A stretch of DNA of 64,000 bases. Origin: Pirellula sp. (lineage in GTDB: Bacteria > Planctomycetota > Planctomycetia > Pirellulales > Lacipirellulaceae). Location: NCBI GenBank assembly GCA_013822725.1, contig PNKX01000019.1:36531-100530 (forward strand), read 5' to 3'. A model generated the notes under the pieces. It saw nothing but the letters and a program-made list of their open reading frames with translations, made no database searches and had not been told where the DNA came from. The translations under genes were made by a program, and so were the position numbers. The stretch's first letter is position 1. Every line of letters starts with the position of its first letter. Below are positions 50,942 to 59,201 of this stretch, one piece after another.

Positions 50942-51732
50942 GTGAACTGCTTTCCGCGCGTATACTGTCGTCGGCCAACTATGTGGCAAACTCCCAATTG
51001 TGCCCGATTCTGGCGGGAGTTCAAGCCCAGAAACGGGGGGGGATTTGTGATCTGGCGGTGGGGAGGGGTTGGGTTTGAGGCTGGGGCAAACTCGTTTGGG
51101 GGGCGTTGGCCCGACATGGCCATGTCGGCCGTGACGGCCAGGCCGTTTACCTTGGCCATCTTGAATAATGCGTCGCGGATCGAGCGGGTTGCGGACGATT
51201 CGCGTTGGGGCTGATTCGTCGGTTGGGTCTGCCGAGGTGAACTCGCATTTTGGCGGGTTTTTGCAGGTCAGCGGATCTGACCGACGAAAAACGCCTACTT
51301 TTTTCGAGGCTGCCATGTCTGCCAAGTCTGCCAACTGCGGCAGTTGTGTTTTGTTGGCAGACTTGGGCAATGCGTCCACTTCCAGGCTGGTTGCGGACGA
51401 TTTGCGGCAGGGATTTTGGGGGAAGGGAGTGGCTCATCCTCGCAATGTAATGCCGTGCGAGTGAGATGTTCGCTAGGTTGTCAAAGAGCGGGAGTATTCA
51501 TCAGTACACTACACGATTAAGTGGCCAATTTCAAGTCTTGGGCGTCTAACTCATGAAATCTCTTGCAGAGGCGCGGAGACGCAGAAGGCCGAGAGCTCAA
51601 GAAGAGGGTTCCTGGAACCGTTCTGTTTCATTGAAGGAATTCAGTCCTGGTGCGAATCAATCTGGGCGCAGCGAGGCACGTCAAGTAGCCTCGGATCCCA
51701 TTTCAATTGCCCCCAGGATTTCCGGTCTCGCC
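50942..51732. repeat. Repeat-dense gap between rplY and an ELW-type PEP-CTERM gene
   Basis: No gene is supported in these 791 bp. Three elements are seen. (1) A perfect 18-nt palindrome CCGACATGGCCATGTCGG lies at 51111-51128. (2) A 13-bp inverted repeat CCAAGTCTGCCAA / TTGGCAGACTTGG lies at 51322-51334 and 51354-51366, whose left flank repeats TGCCAAGTC with a 9-base period. (3) A diverged direct repeat GGTTGCGGACGATT-like lies near 51168-51203 and 51369-51408. A half-element with AGAGGCGCGGAGACGCAGAA lies at about 51569-51590, just inside the false N-terminal extension of the next gene. Confidence 0.55.
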
Positions 51733-53472
51733 ATGTTGCGGACGTTTATAAGTGCGGCGGCAGTTGTCGCCAGTTGGGTGATCCCATTGAGTGCAGCCGG
51801 GACCTTCGTTCAGAAGGTTTCCGATGTGAGCTTCGGGTCCGCCCCAAACAATTTGCCGATTTTTGAAGCGCCAACGATTTACCGCGACGAGCTCTACTTC
51901 TCCGCTTCGACGAACGAGGAGGAGCATACGCGGCTGTTTAAGACGAATGGCCGGGAGGTCAGCTCGTTCGATGTTTCGCCGGGCTATGCCGTGGGAGCCC
52001 AGGCGATCGAATTCCAGGGTCAGCTTTACTTTCGCGGCGACGACGGCGACGGGATTGAGCCGTTTCGCACGGACGGTCATACGATCACCAATCTGAATCT
52101 CAGCGAAGGTCCGGAGGGTTCAGGAGTTCATAGTTTCAAGACCTTGGGGAACAACTTGTACTTCCAGGGGAGCATCGTCGATTCCTCGGGCACGTGGCAA
52201 TCATACTTGTTTCACACCGATGGCATCGACACGGCCTCTCTGGCAAACACAAACACGAACGAAAGCTATCCTTGGGGAAATTCTGCAGGCGGTAAGTTTT
52301 ACTTCCCTGCCAACGGCCCCAACGGGCTTGAACTGTACAGTGCCGATGGGCGAGAGATTCATCAGGTCATTGACGTCAATCCGGGGCTTGGCGACTCACT
52401 TCCTTGGCCTGCGGGCGAACTCAACGGCGAGTTTTACTTCACTGCGTTAGAACCGCGCGGCCGAGGGCTTTACCGAACAGATGGCGAAAACGCCGTTCAG
52501 CTCCCTTTCCCGCCTGACCCAACGCCGGACAGCGGCCCGGTTAATTTTTTAAACTTCGGCGGAGCGCTCTATTTTTTAGGAAAGGGCAAAGACGGCTACG
52601 AGCTCTATCGCACTGACGGCGGTTCGGTCACCCATACCGATCTGCTCCCGGGGCCCGAAAGCTCCGTTCCGGCGACTTATTCGTCAATCGAATTGGACAA
52701 TAAACTACTCATTCCCGGAAGAGGGGCGAACGGCTGGGCGGTCTTCGTGATTAACTCCGCTGGAGAGCTAGTAAATCAGCTAGATCTGGGTCTCGTACCT
52801 GCCGGCGACAAAGTCGAGCGTGGATTCTACGACTTGCCTCCGCAAGATCTTCATGAATTTCGCGGGGAAGTTTACTTTCAAGGGACTGGCCCCAACGGCC
52901 CCGATCTCTACAAGACCGACGGTGAGACGCTGACAAAAATGGAACTCGGCGCCTTGGCAGGCAGCGTAATTCGCGGGGTAGCAACGCATGACGCTCAAGT
53001 GCTAGATGGCTCTTTGTATTTTCGCGCCTCGACCTCCGATGGCTTCAAGCTTGTAAAAACGGATGGCGCAACAACCTCGACGCTTGACCTCTGGCCTGAT
53101 GGCGACACTTTTAGCAATCTCGAATTGATTGGCGACGAGCTTGTCTTTCAGATCCATACTGGCTCGAGTACGGTGATTAGCGCAACAGACGGTACGACTG
53201 TTCGACGCCTCGCTGAATTCCCGGATTGGGCCACCGATCTAGGCTACGGTTATCCTGAATATGTGCGTTCGGCAACTAGCTTCTTGAGATTTCGCGATGA
53301 GCTGATGTTTCTCGGGCGCACCGAACAGGGCTGGAGGCTCCACCGCATCGCAGCTGTTCCGGAGCCACTGGGGATCGCCATGGTTGTTTTCGCCTTGGCG
53401 GGAATCGCGGCAATGCGCCGCAGTCATCAGGTTGGACAACAGCGACGAGTGGCTTCGTACGAGATTGCGTAA
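51733..53472 (+). CDS. Exported ELWxxDGT-like repeat protein with PEP-CTERM tail
   Basis: A 579-residue exported protein. The signal peptide (MLRTFISAAAVVASWVIPLS, then AAG) is followed by about nine beta-propeller-like repeats, each with a pattern like LYFxGxxxxGxELYRTDG (GKDGYELYRTDGG, GPNGPDLYKTDGE, NGLELYSADGR). This resembles the ELWxxDGT repeats of large surface proteins. A PEP-CTERM tail (VPEPLGIAMVVFALAGIAAM, then RRSHQ) ends it. The start ATG 51733 is chosen over a frame beginning at 51553 that is derived from repeat DNA. Probably surface-exposed or matrix-associated after exosortase processing; substrate unknown. Confidence 0.8.
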   Translation: MLRTFISAAAVVASWVIPLSAAGTFVQKVSDVSFGSAPNNLPIFEAPTIYRDELYFSASTNEEEHTRLFKTNGREVSSFDVSPGYAVGAQAIEFQGQLYFRGDDGDGIEPFRTDGHTITNLNLSEGPEGSGVHSFKTLGNNLYFQGSIVDSSGTWQSYLFHTDGIDTASLANTNTNESYPWGNSAGGKFYFPANGPNGLELYSADGREIHQVIDVNPGLGDSLPWPAGELNGEFYFTALEPRGRGLYRTDGENAVQLPFPPDPTPDSGPVNFLNFGGALYFLGKGKDGYELYRTDGGSVTHTDLLPGPESSVPATYSSIELDNKLLIPGRGANGWAVFVINSAGELVNQLDLGLVPAGDKVERGFYDLPPQDLHEFRGEVYFQGTGPNGPDLYKTDGETLTKMELGALAGSVIRGVATHDAQVLDGSLYFRASTSDGFKLVKTDGATTSTLDLWPDGDTFSNLELIGDELVFQIHTGSSTVISATDGTTVRRLAEFPDWATDLGYGYPEYVRSATSFLRFRDELMFLGRTEQGWRLHRIAAVPEPLGIAMVVFALAGIAAMRRSHQVGQQRRVASYEIA

Positions 53473-53570
53473 GCACGCTAGAGTTCAATTGGCGTATCAG
53501 TATGTCGACGCTTCGCGTCGACATGTCACACGGCCGCAATACTGGATGCAAGATTCAGTGACACTTGCCT

Positions 53571-53772
53571 CAGCTCCGGAGGAGCGGCATGTTGTAGCCA
53601 GGGGCGCGAGCCCCTGGTGATAGGGGCAACGGGAGGATTTGAGCCCCTGCGGGGCGGCACTGGTTCCTGCAGCAAGAACGGTGTCGCTCCGCCGGAGCCT
53701 TGAATTTTTGGGGCGATGTTTTCCAGGGGCTTGCGCCCCTGGCTATTTTATTTCGCCCCTTTGGGGCTGAAA
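53571..53772. repeat. Large REP-like inverted repeat with CCAGGGGC hairpins
   Basis: The left part GTAGCCAGGGGCGCGAGCCC (from 53595) forms a hairpin with a GTAG foot, and the right part CCAGGGGCTTGCGCCCCTGG (53723-53742) mirrors it. Between them lie smaller GC-rich hairpins (GAGCCCCTGCGGGGC). The element covers most of the 413-bp gap after the ELW-type gene (53473-53885). Confidence 0.65.
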
Positions 53773-53810
53773 TTCAGTGCGAATCTGTCGGGTGTAGTCC
53801 AAAACGTGAT

Positions 53811-53866
53811 GCCTCTTGCGGCTGCGCCGCCCCGGTAGCCGCTTGGGGCGGCAACCGGGGCTAACC
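53811..53866. repeat. Partial copy (right half) of the 139-bp BIME-like element
   Basis: These 56 bases match the right half of the copies at 55008-55146 and 55759-55897 almost exactly (shared GCCGCCCCGGTAGCCGCTTG and CGGCAACCGGGGCTA). Read on the minus strand it begins GTAG-like and folds into a 14-bp stem with one mismatch. Confidence 0.85.
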
Positions 53867-53885
53867 ACTCGGTGCGTCGAAATGC

Positions 53886-54989
53886 TCACACGCCGAGAAA
53901 CTGCTCCATCCGCGATTGCTCCTCCTGCAATGCGGGCTTGAAGGCGGCGTCGCGCGGGGGGCGGCCGCTGACGTAGCCGGGTTGCAATTGCAGGCGGCCG
54001 TTGCGGACGGCGGCGTTGGCCCAGCCGATGACTTGGCCGCGCCAGAGCATGGGGAGGGCGTAGTAGCCGCGGACGCGCTTGGGTGCCGGGGTGTAGGCCT
54101 CGAAACGGTAGGCCCAGCCCCAGAAATGCTCGAAACGTTGGCGGTCCCAGACGACTGGATCGAAGGGGGCGAGTAGTCGCAGACGTTCGTCGAGCACCGC
54201 ATCGCTGGCAAAGCGGCGGGTTGCGGGGTTTTCGTCGGCGGGCCAGTACCAGCGGCAGCCGTCGACCGTGGCTTGTGGCAGCCGCAGTTTCGTGCGCGCC
54301 ATCGCCGCACGACGTTGCTCGCGCCACTGCGGGGCGGCGGAACCTAACGCCATCACGAGACGGCCGAGCGTCGTTGCGGGGAGCGGCGCGTATTTGGCCA
54401 CCACGACGTCGACGAGGGCGTCGAGGGCCGCATCGGGGTCGTCCGGCTCGTCTTGCTCGTGGGCGAGTTGTGGGGCGTAAACGCGGATGCCGCTGTCTCG
54501 CCGGGCGACGCGAAGCAGGCCGCGGTAGTGCATGCCGTCGAGGAGTTGCGTGCTGGCCTTCGTGTTGCCGCCGAACCAGTTTTTCGTTGTCCCGTGCTGA
54601 AAGGCGGCGTCGACCTCACGGGGGTGAACGGCGCCGCGACTGTGCACGAACTCCAGCACCGCCTCTGCCTGGGCCCACCGCGCTCGCGACCATTCGGTGC
54701 GTGCCGTTCGCGGATGCATCAGGCGTTGCGTGGCCCGCGGCAGGATGCCGTAGTTGACGAAGAAGTCTTCTTCGATGGCTAGTCGCGGGTAGCGCGCTTC
54801 GAGGTCGCCGGCTCGGTAATCGTTGACGCGGTGACGGAGCGTGAGGTCTTGCGCTCGGGCTGGCGCGCGGATCGGGTCGACCTGGACGAAGCCGAGTTTG
54901 GCGATGGCGCGCGGCAAAGTCGTTGGTTTGAAGAGGCTACGCGTGATCGCGTAGCGGCGGAGGCGGTCGAGGGTGAGGGGGGCGGGCAT
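53886..54989 (-). CDS. YcaQ/AlkX-like winged-helix DNA glycosylase family protein (HTH_42)
   Basis: A 367-residue member of the HTH_42 family. The segment LGFVQVDPIRAPARAQDLTL (33-52) carries QVD, matching the catalytic Q-x-D of the YcaQ/AlkX branch that unhooks interstrand crosslinks; AlkZ has Q-x-Q instead. FVNYGILPR, LLAPFDPVVWDRQRFEHFWG, YRFEAYTPAPKRVRGYYALP and PMLWRGQVIGWANA are conserved family blocks. ATG 54989 fits the family N-terminus. It lies between two copies of the BIME-like repeat, in an island that interrupts the rplY-prs neighbourhood, so acquisition by transfer is possible. Confidence 0.85.
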   Translation of the reverse strand: MPAPLTLDRLRRYAITRSLFKPTTLPRAIAKLGFVQVDPIRAPARAQDLTLRHRVNDYRAGDLEARYPRLAIEEDFFVNYGILPRATQRLMHPRTARTEWSRARWAQAEAVLEFVHSRGAVHPREVDAAFQHGTTKNWFGGNTKASTQLLDGMHYRGLLRVARRDSGIRVYAPQLAHEQDEPDDPDAALDALVDVVVAKYAPLPATTLGRLVMALGSAAPQWREQRRAAMARTKLRLPQATVDGCRWYWPADENPATRRFASDAVLDERLRLLAPFDPVVWDRQRFEHFWGWAYRFEAYTPAPKRVRGYYALPMLWRGQVIGWANAAVRNGRLQLQPGYVSGRPPRDAAFKPALQEEQSRMEQFLGV

Positions 54990-55007
54990 GTGGAGTAGTC
55001 GAAATAG

Positions 55008-55146
55008 GTGGGTAGCCCTGGTTGGCGTACTCGCCTACCAGGGCGGCGAAGTCGCAGGAGGCCCTATTCTAGCGAGCTGGGCGTAAAGAGATGCCTCTTG
55101 CGGCTTCGCCGCCCCGGTAGCCACTTGGGCGGCAACCGGGGCTACC
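55008..55146. repeat. 139-bp BIME-like element, copy left of the RAYT gene
   Basis: Two hairpins in inverted orientation. The first on the plus strand has a GTAG foot then CCCTGGTTGGCG / GCCTACCAGGG. The second on the minus strand has GTAG then CCCCGGTTGCCGC / GCGGCTACCGGGG-type arms. The middle 40 bases are unlike the other copy. It is a direct repeat of 55759-55897. Confidence 0.88.
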
Positions 55147-55165
55147 CCAACGCGAGGCTACACTT

Positions 55166-55681
55166 TCAATCTAGCCTCTGGATGGGAACGCCTACCGATC
55201 GCCCCTGCTCGTACCAGCGGGCAGAACTCCAGGGCCAATCGACGGCGCGTGCGACGAGGCCTGCGCGGACTGGATTGAGATGCATGTACGTCAGCTTCTC
55301 TTCGGCCTTCTTGAGCGTGTAAATCTCAAACGGGAAGTACTTGTGCTGCCAGAAACTCTTTCCTTCGCCGAAGTTGGCGACGTAGTTCGGAGCATACTCA
55401 CGATACCATGCGCGGATGCGGAGGCTTGATTGCCGTTTCCACTCGTGCATGAAGGGGCTGAGTTGTCCCGTCGCCGGAAACCAAACGAGGGCATGGGCGT
55501 GATCGGGCATGATCACGAAAGCGGCGCACCGGGCGGCGTGCTTTTCAAGCACATAGTTGAGGACGCCGAGGACGATTCGCTTCGGTTCGTCGAGATCGAG
55601 CAGGCGCCGACGGCGGGTGACGGAGAAGGTAACGAAGTGCGCGAAGAGTTCGTCGTCGATAATGCGGCGGCGATCGCTCAT
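55166..55681 (-). CDS. REP-associated tyrosine transposase (RAYT), Y1_Tnp family
   Basis: A 171-residue single-domain HUH transposase. HUH motif HAH lies at residues 61-63 ([14 protein letters not shown]). The helix with candidate catalytic tyrosines is at 112-137 ([21 protein letters not shown]121 or Y132), followed by LNPVRAGLV. The N-terminal [15 protein letters not shown] is typical of RAYTs rather than IS200/IS605. ATG 55681 ([13 protein letters not shown]) is preferred; an ATG 20 codons upstream is possible. It is not flanked by classical IS ends but by two direct copies of a GTAG-footed hairpin pair, the layout of a REPtron. Confidence 0.92.
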   Translation of the reverse strand: MSDRRRIIDDELFAHFVTFSVTRRRRLLDLDEPKRIVLGVLNYVLEKHAARCAAFVIMPDHAHALVWFPATGQLSPFMHEWKRQSSLRIRAWYREYAPNYVANFGEGKSFWQHKYFPFEIYTLKKAEEKLTYMHLNPVRAGLVARAVDWPWSSARWYEQGRSVGVPIQRLD

Positions 55682-55758
55682 GCGTGCGATTTTGATTCGC
55701 GGCGATCGACATTCAATACATTGCTGGAAAGAAAATGGCATTTATACAAGAAACTTGT

Positions 55759-55897
55759 GTGGGTGGCCCTGGTTGGCGTACTCGCCTACCAGGGCGGCGA
55801 AGCCGCGGGAGGCAAATCTGCGGCGAGGCTAGGCGGCACATACCTCTTGCGGCTGCGCCGCCCCGGTAGCCGCTTGGGGCGGCAACCGGGGCTACCC
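55759..55897. repeat. 139-bp BIME-like element, copy right of the RAYT gene
   Basis: A direct repeat of 55008-55146 with the same two-hairpin structure; the first foot reads GTGG instead of GTAG. The outer hairpins are nearly identical, and the central 35-40 bases differ. Confidence 0.88.
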
Positions 55898-55929
55898 TTG
55901 TAGCGGGCCACTCCGTTGCGGCGCGTGCG

Positions 55930-56874
55930 CTATTTGAATAGTCCGCTGACCGATTCGTTGCGATGAATGCGTTTGATCGCTTCGCCCAAGAGCGGCGCGA
56001 CGCTCAGCACCCGCGTGTTCGGGGGCATTTGGTCGGCCCGCTGCGGGATCGAGTTCGTGCAGATGAGGCTCGCGAGGTTCGCTTCGCGGAGATTGTTCAT
56101 CGCGTTGCCGCAGAGGACGGCGTGGGAGACGCCGACGTGGATTTCTTTCACGCCGTTTTCGTGGAGGACGTTGGCGGCGCCTTTAATCGAGCCGGCGGTG
56201 CTGATCATGTCGTCGAACATCAGCGCGACTTTGCCAGCGACGGGGCCGCCGAGAATGTTCGCTTGGATCGTTTTCTCGGCGCTCATGCGGCGCTTGTCGA
56301 TGATCGCCACCGAACCGCCGATGCGTTTCGCGTGGCCCAGGGCCCGCTTGATGCTCCCTTCGTCGGGGCTGACGATGACGATTTCTTCGGGCGGGATGCC
56401 GAGGCTGAGGAAGTATTCGTTCAGCACCGGGGCGGCGTAGAGGTGATCGACGGGGACGTCGAAAAAGCCCTGGATCTGGGCGGCGTGGAGGTCCATCGTC
56501 AGGACGCGGTCGGCGCCGGCGCGGGTGATGAGGTTCGCCACCAGCTTCGCGGTAATCGGGACGCGGCCCTCGTCTTTACGATCTTGGCGGGCGTAGCCGA
56601 AGTAGGGGATCACCGCGGTGATCCGCTCGGCGCTGGCCCGTTTGCAGCTGTCGATCATCACGAGCAGCTGGAAGAGGTTGTCGTTGACCGGCGGGCAAGT
56701 CGGCTGCAGCAGGTAGACGTCGCGGCCGCGGATGTCCTCGTTGATTTTGCACGAGGTTTCGCCGTCGGGGAAATTGCCGAGCGAGACGTCGCCGAGCGGC
56801 ACGCCCAGGTACTCGCAAATCTGTTGGCTGAGGGCCCGATTTGCTTTGCCGCTGAAGATCTTGAGGTCGGTCAT
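55930..56874 (-). CDS. prs: Ribose-phosphate pyrophosphokinase
   Basis: A 314-residue PRPP synthase making PRPP from ribose 5-phosphate and ATP for purine, pyrimidine, His and Trp synthesis. LKIFSGKANRALSQQICEYL, the flexible ATP loop FGYARQDRKDEGR, MDLHAAQIQGFFDVPVDHLY and the PRPP loop DDMISTAGSIK are diagnostic. ATG 56874 (MTDLKIFSGKANR) is the canonical start; the longer frame begins in a GCGAGTT-family repeat. Adjacent to the GlmU-like gene, as in Bacillus. Confidence 0.97.
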   Translation of the reverse strand: MTDLKIFSGKANRALSQQICEYLGVPLGDVSLGNFPDGETSCKINEDIRGRDVYLLQPTCPPVNDNLFQLLVMIDSCKRASAERITAVIPYFGYARQDRKDEGRVPITAKLVANLITRAGADRVLTMDLHAAQIQGFFDVPVDHLYAAPVLNEYFLSLGIPPEEIVIVSPDEGSIKRALGHAKRIGGSVAIIDKRRMSAEKTIQANILGGPVAGKVALMFDDMISTAGSIKGAANVLHENGVKEIHVGVSHAVLCGNAMNNLREANLASLICTNSIPQRADQMPPNTRVLSVAPLLGEAIKRIHRNESVSGLFK

Positions 56875-56877
56875 GGG

Positions 56878-56965
56878 GGAGTTGCGAGTTGCGAGTTTTG
56901 AGTGGCGAGTTTTGGAGAGGAACTGGCGAGCCTTGAACTCGCGACTCGTCACTCGCTACTCATGA
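56878..56965. repeat. Inverted quasi-tandem repeat, GCGAGTT family (second copy)
   Basis: GTTGCGAGTTGCGAGTTTTG on the left and GCGACTCGTCACTCGCTACT on the right mirror each other. It reaches into the 3' end of the GlmU-like gene and supplies its last residues (SSE) and stop codon. Confidence 0.7.
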
Positions 56966-57692
56966 CTTTTTCCACTTGAGCGAGTTCTTCAGGGCTATTA
57001 ATGCTCAGGGCCTCGCAAGGCTTCAGCACGTCGAGGGCGGCCACCGGCTTGCCGGCCGCGAGGAGAATCGCCGGGCAGTCGGTGATGTAGTATTCTCGCT
57101 GGGAATTGTCGGCCCGCAACTGGTCGAGGGCCGCGAGCAACTCTTTCGCGTTGAAGACGTAGGTGCTGACGTTGATTTCAGTGATCGCCCGCTGCTCGGG
57201 CGTGGCGTCTTTTTCTTCGACGATGCCGGTGAAGTCGCCCGCGGCATTGCGAATGATGCGGCCGTAGCCGGTGGGGTTGTCGCGGCGGACCGTGCCGAGG
57301 AGGCAGGCCGTGTGGCGGGCGGTCGCTTCGGCTAGGAGCGTGGCGATCGAATCGGCCTGGAGCATGGGCGAGTCGCCGGCGACCACGACGACAGGACCGT
57401 CGTGCGACGCGAGATGTTCACGGCACATCATCACGGCGTGGCCGGTGCCGAGCTGTTCGGTCTGGTCGGCGAACTCGATGCCGGGGACGCCGGCGAGTTC
57501 AGCCCGGACCAGGTCGGCGCGGTAACCGACGACCACGACGATGCGATTGACGCCGGCGGCCCGTAAGGCGTCGATGACGTAGCGGACCATCGGTCGGCCG
57601 GCGACGGGGACGAGGACCTTGGGGAGCTCCGACTTCATGCGCGTCCCTTTGCCGGCGGCAAGGACGATCGCCATGGCGGCGGGAGCGGGCAT
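56949..57692 (-). CDS. GlmU-like UDP-GlcNAc pyrophosphorylase domain, without acetyltransferase
   Basis: A 247-residue nucleotidyltransferase matching the N-terminal uridylyltransferase half of GlmU: VLAAGKGTRMKSELPKVLVP (8-27), GYRADLVRAELAGVPGIEFA, TEQLGTGHAVMM, VVVVAGDSPML, LLGTVRRDNPTGYGRIIRNA, IVEEKDATPEQRAITEINVS and REYYITDCPAILLAAGKPVA. Typical GlmU (about 455 residues) adds a left-handed beta-helix acetyltransferase, absent here. So acetylation of GlcN-1-P must be done elsewhere, or this enzyme uses a different sugar. The gene precedes prs, as in the glmU-prs pair of Bacillus. Confidence 0.9.
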   Translation of the reverse strand: MPAPAAMAIVLAAGKGTRMKSELPKVLVPVAGRPMVRYVIDALRAAGVNRIVVVVGYRADLVRAELAGVPGIEFADQTEQLGTGHAVMMCREHLASHDGPVVVVAGDSPMLQADSIATLLAEATARHTACLLGTVRRDNPTGYGRIIRNAAGDFTGIVEEKDATPEQRAITEINVSTYVFNAKELLAALDQLRADNSQREYYITDCPAILLAAGKPVAALDVLKPCEALSINSPEELAQVEKVMSSE

Positions 57693-57778
57693 TTTCGAAG
57701 TTTCCGGGAGAAAACAGACGGGTTTCGCAGCGAGACGCCTATCTTGGCAGACGCCCGGCTGGTGGGCCAGGGGGAGGA

Positions 57779-57978
57779 GGATTAACCGCCAAGGACGCCA
57801 TGGACGCCAAGGAAATGCCGGGGAATTGAACTACGACGGCACGACGGGCACGACGGAAGAAAGGATATGAAACCGCGAATCACGCGAATCTGCGCGAATG
57901 AAAAATTCAATTCTTATTCGCGTCATTCGCGGTTAACTCCTCTTCCCCTTGGCGTCCTTGGCGTTCTGGGCGGTTCAA
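57779..57978. repeat. Nested inverted repeats of three motif families
   Basis: The outer arms ACCGCCAAGGACGCCATGGA (57784 on) and CCTTGGCGTCCTTGGCGTTC (57947 on) enclose a CACGACGGCACGACGG half-element (57831-57859). An inner hairpin is ACCGCGAATCACGCGAATCT (57871 on) with ATTCGCGTCATTCGCGGTT (57916-57934). It fills most of the 404-bp gap between the GlmU-like gene and argB. Confidence 0.75.
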
Positions 57979-58096
57979 ATCTGGGGCTGTTGGGGATCGG
58001 CGGGCCTGGGGCCAAATTCCCTTTCGCCGCGCGTGTTTTGGCCCTAGAATACGCGATTCCCTCCCTGTTTTCCTTCCGCACTGGGAAGAGAGCGAA

Positions 58097-58993
58097 GTGC
58101 AAGACGCGATTGAGAAAGCCGACGTATTGATCGAAGCGATGGGCTGGATCCGCCAGTTCCGCGACAAGATTACGGTCATCAAGCTCGGCGGCAGCGTGAT
58201 GGAAGACCCCGATGCGCTCGGGCACCTGCTCGTGGACATCGTCTTTATGGAGACGGTCGGCATGCGGCCGATTGTGGTCCACGGCGGCGGGGCAGCGATC
58301 ACGCGGGCGATGGCCGAGGCGAATCTGGAGTCGCGGTTTATCCAGGGTCGGCGGTACACCGACCTGCCGACGCTGGGAATTGTCGAGCGGGTGCTGGCGG
58401 GCGAGATCAACGAAGCGATTGCCGAGCGGATCGAGACCTTCGGCGGCCGGGCGATGCCGCTGAATTTCGTCGGCGAGACGAACAACAACGTCCTGTTCGG
58501 CGAGCGGCTGACGCTGCCGAATAAGGATAGCGGCGAGCCGATCGATCTGGGGTACGTCGGCCATGTGACGCGGGTCGATCGCGAGATTCTCGACAATCTC
58601 TGTTACGCCGGGCAGGTGCCGGTGATTCCGTCGATGTGCGAGACCGAGGCTGGCGAACGGTTGAACGTGAACGCCGACACCGCGGCGACGGCGGTGGCCC
58701 AGGCGGTAGGCGCCGAGAAGCTGATTTTCCTGAGCGACGTCAACGGCGTGCGGCGGGATAAGAACGATCCGGAATCGCTGATCCACTCGCTGACGGCCGA
58801 CGAGGCTCGCCGGCTGATCGCCGACGGGAGCATCGAGGCGGGGATGATTCCAAAGGTCGAGGGCTGCCTCGACACCCTCAGCAAGGGGGTGCGGAAGATC
58901 CACATCATCGACGGGCGGCTGCGGCATTCGTTGCTGCTGGAAATTTACACGAATCGGGGCGTGGGGACGGAGTTGGTGGCTGAACCTGCGTAA
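58097..58993 (+). CDS. argB: Acetylglutamate kinase
   Basis: A 298-residue amino-acid kinase, second step of arginine synthesis. [20 protein letters not shown] (about residues 26-45), [50 protein letters not shown] and [13 protein letters not shown] match the family. The GTG start (58097, [20 protein letters not shown] after Met) fits the family N-terminus with a helix of the arginine-sensitive type. It is followed by argD and argF in order, each separated by a repeat-bearing gap. Confidence 0.97.
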   Translation: MQDAIEKADVLIEAMGWIRQFRDKITVIKLGGSVMEDPDALGHLLVDIVFMETVGMRPIVVHGGGAAITRAMAEANLESRFIQGRRYTDLPTLGIVERVLAGEINEAIAERIETFGGRAMPLNFVGETNNNVLFGERLTLPNKDSGEPIDLGYVGHVTRVDREILDNLCYAGQVPVIPSMCETEAGERLNVNADTAATAVAQAVGAEKLIFLSDVNGVRRDKNDPESLIHSLTADEARRLIADGSIEAGMIPKVEGCLDTLSKGVRKIHIIDGRLRHSLLLEIYTNRGVGTELVAEPA

Positions 58994-59049
58994 CGGCTGG
59001 GGCGTCCGATGGGCGTTGCCTGTTACTTGCCTGGACATTGGATAAGGAT

Positions 59050-59193
59050 TTCTCGCAAAGTCGCTAAGGCGCAAAGAACGCGCAAAGAAGAATGAAGGAA
59101 CTGAAAGCAACGGTGCTTCGTGAACAGTTCATTTGATTTCCATTCCCTATATTCTTTGCGTTTCCTTTGCGTCTTCGCGACTTTGCGAGAGAA
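59050..59193. repeat. Inverted quasi-tandem repeat, CGCAAAG family
   Basis: Left arm TTCTCGCAAAGTCGCTAAGG (59050 on) and right arm CGTCTTCGCGACTTTGCGAG (to 59190) are imperfect complements, with CGCAAAG/CTTTGCG words repeated at a 9-12-base period. It ends about ten bases before the argD start. Confidence 0.75.
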
Positions 59194-59201
59194 GAAAAAC
59201 T

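Noticed and set aside
51553..51732. 60-codon N-terminal extension of the ELW-type protein
   Set aside because: The first part derives from an AGAGGCGC-type repeat, and a proper signal peptide begins at 51733.
53886..55681. A composite transposon carrying the YcaQ-like gene
   Set aside because: The repeats flanking it are REP-like hairpin pairs without terminal transposon ends or target duplications, and RAYTs are not known to move cargo; transfer remains possible but is unsupported.
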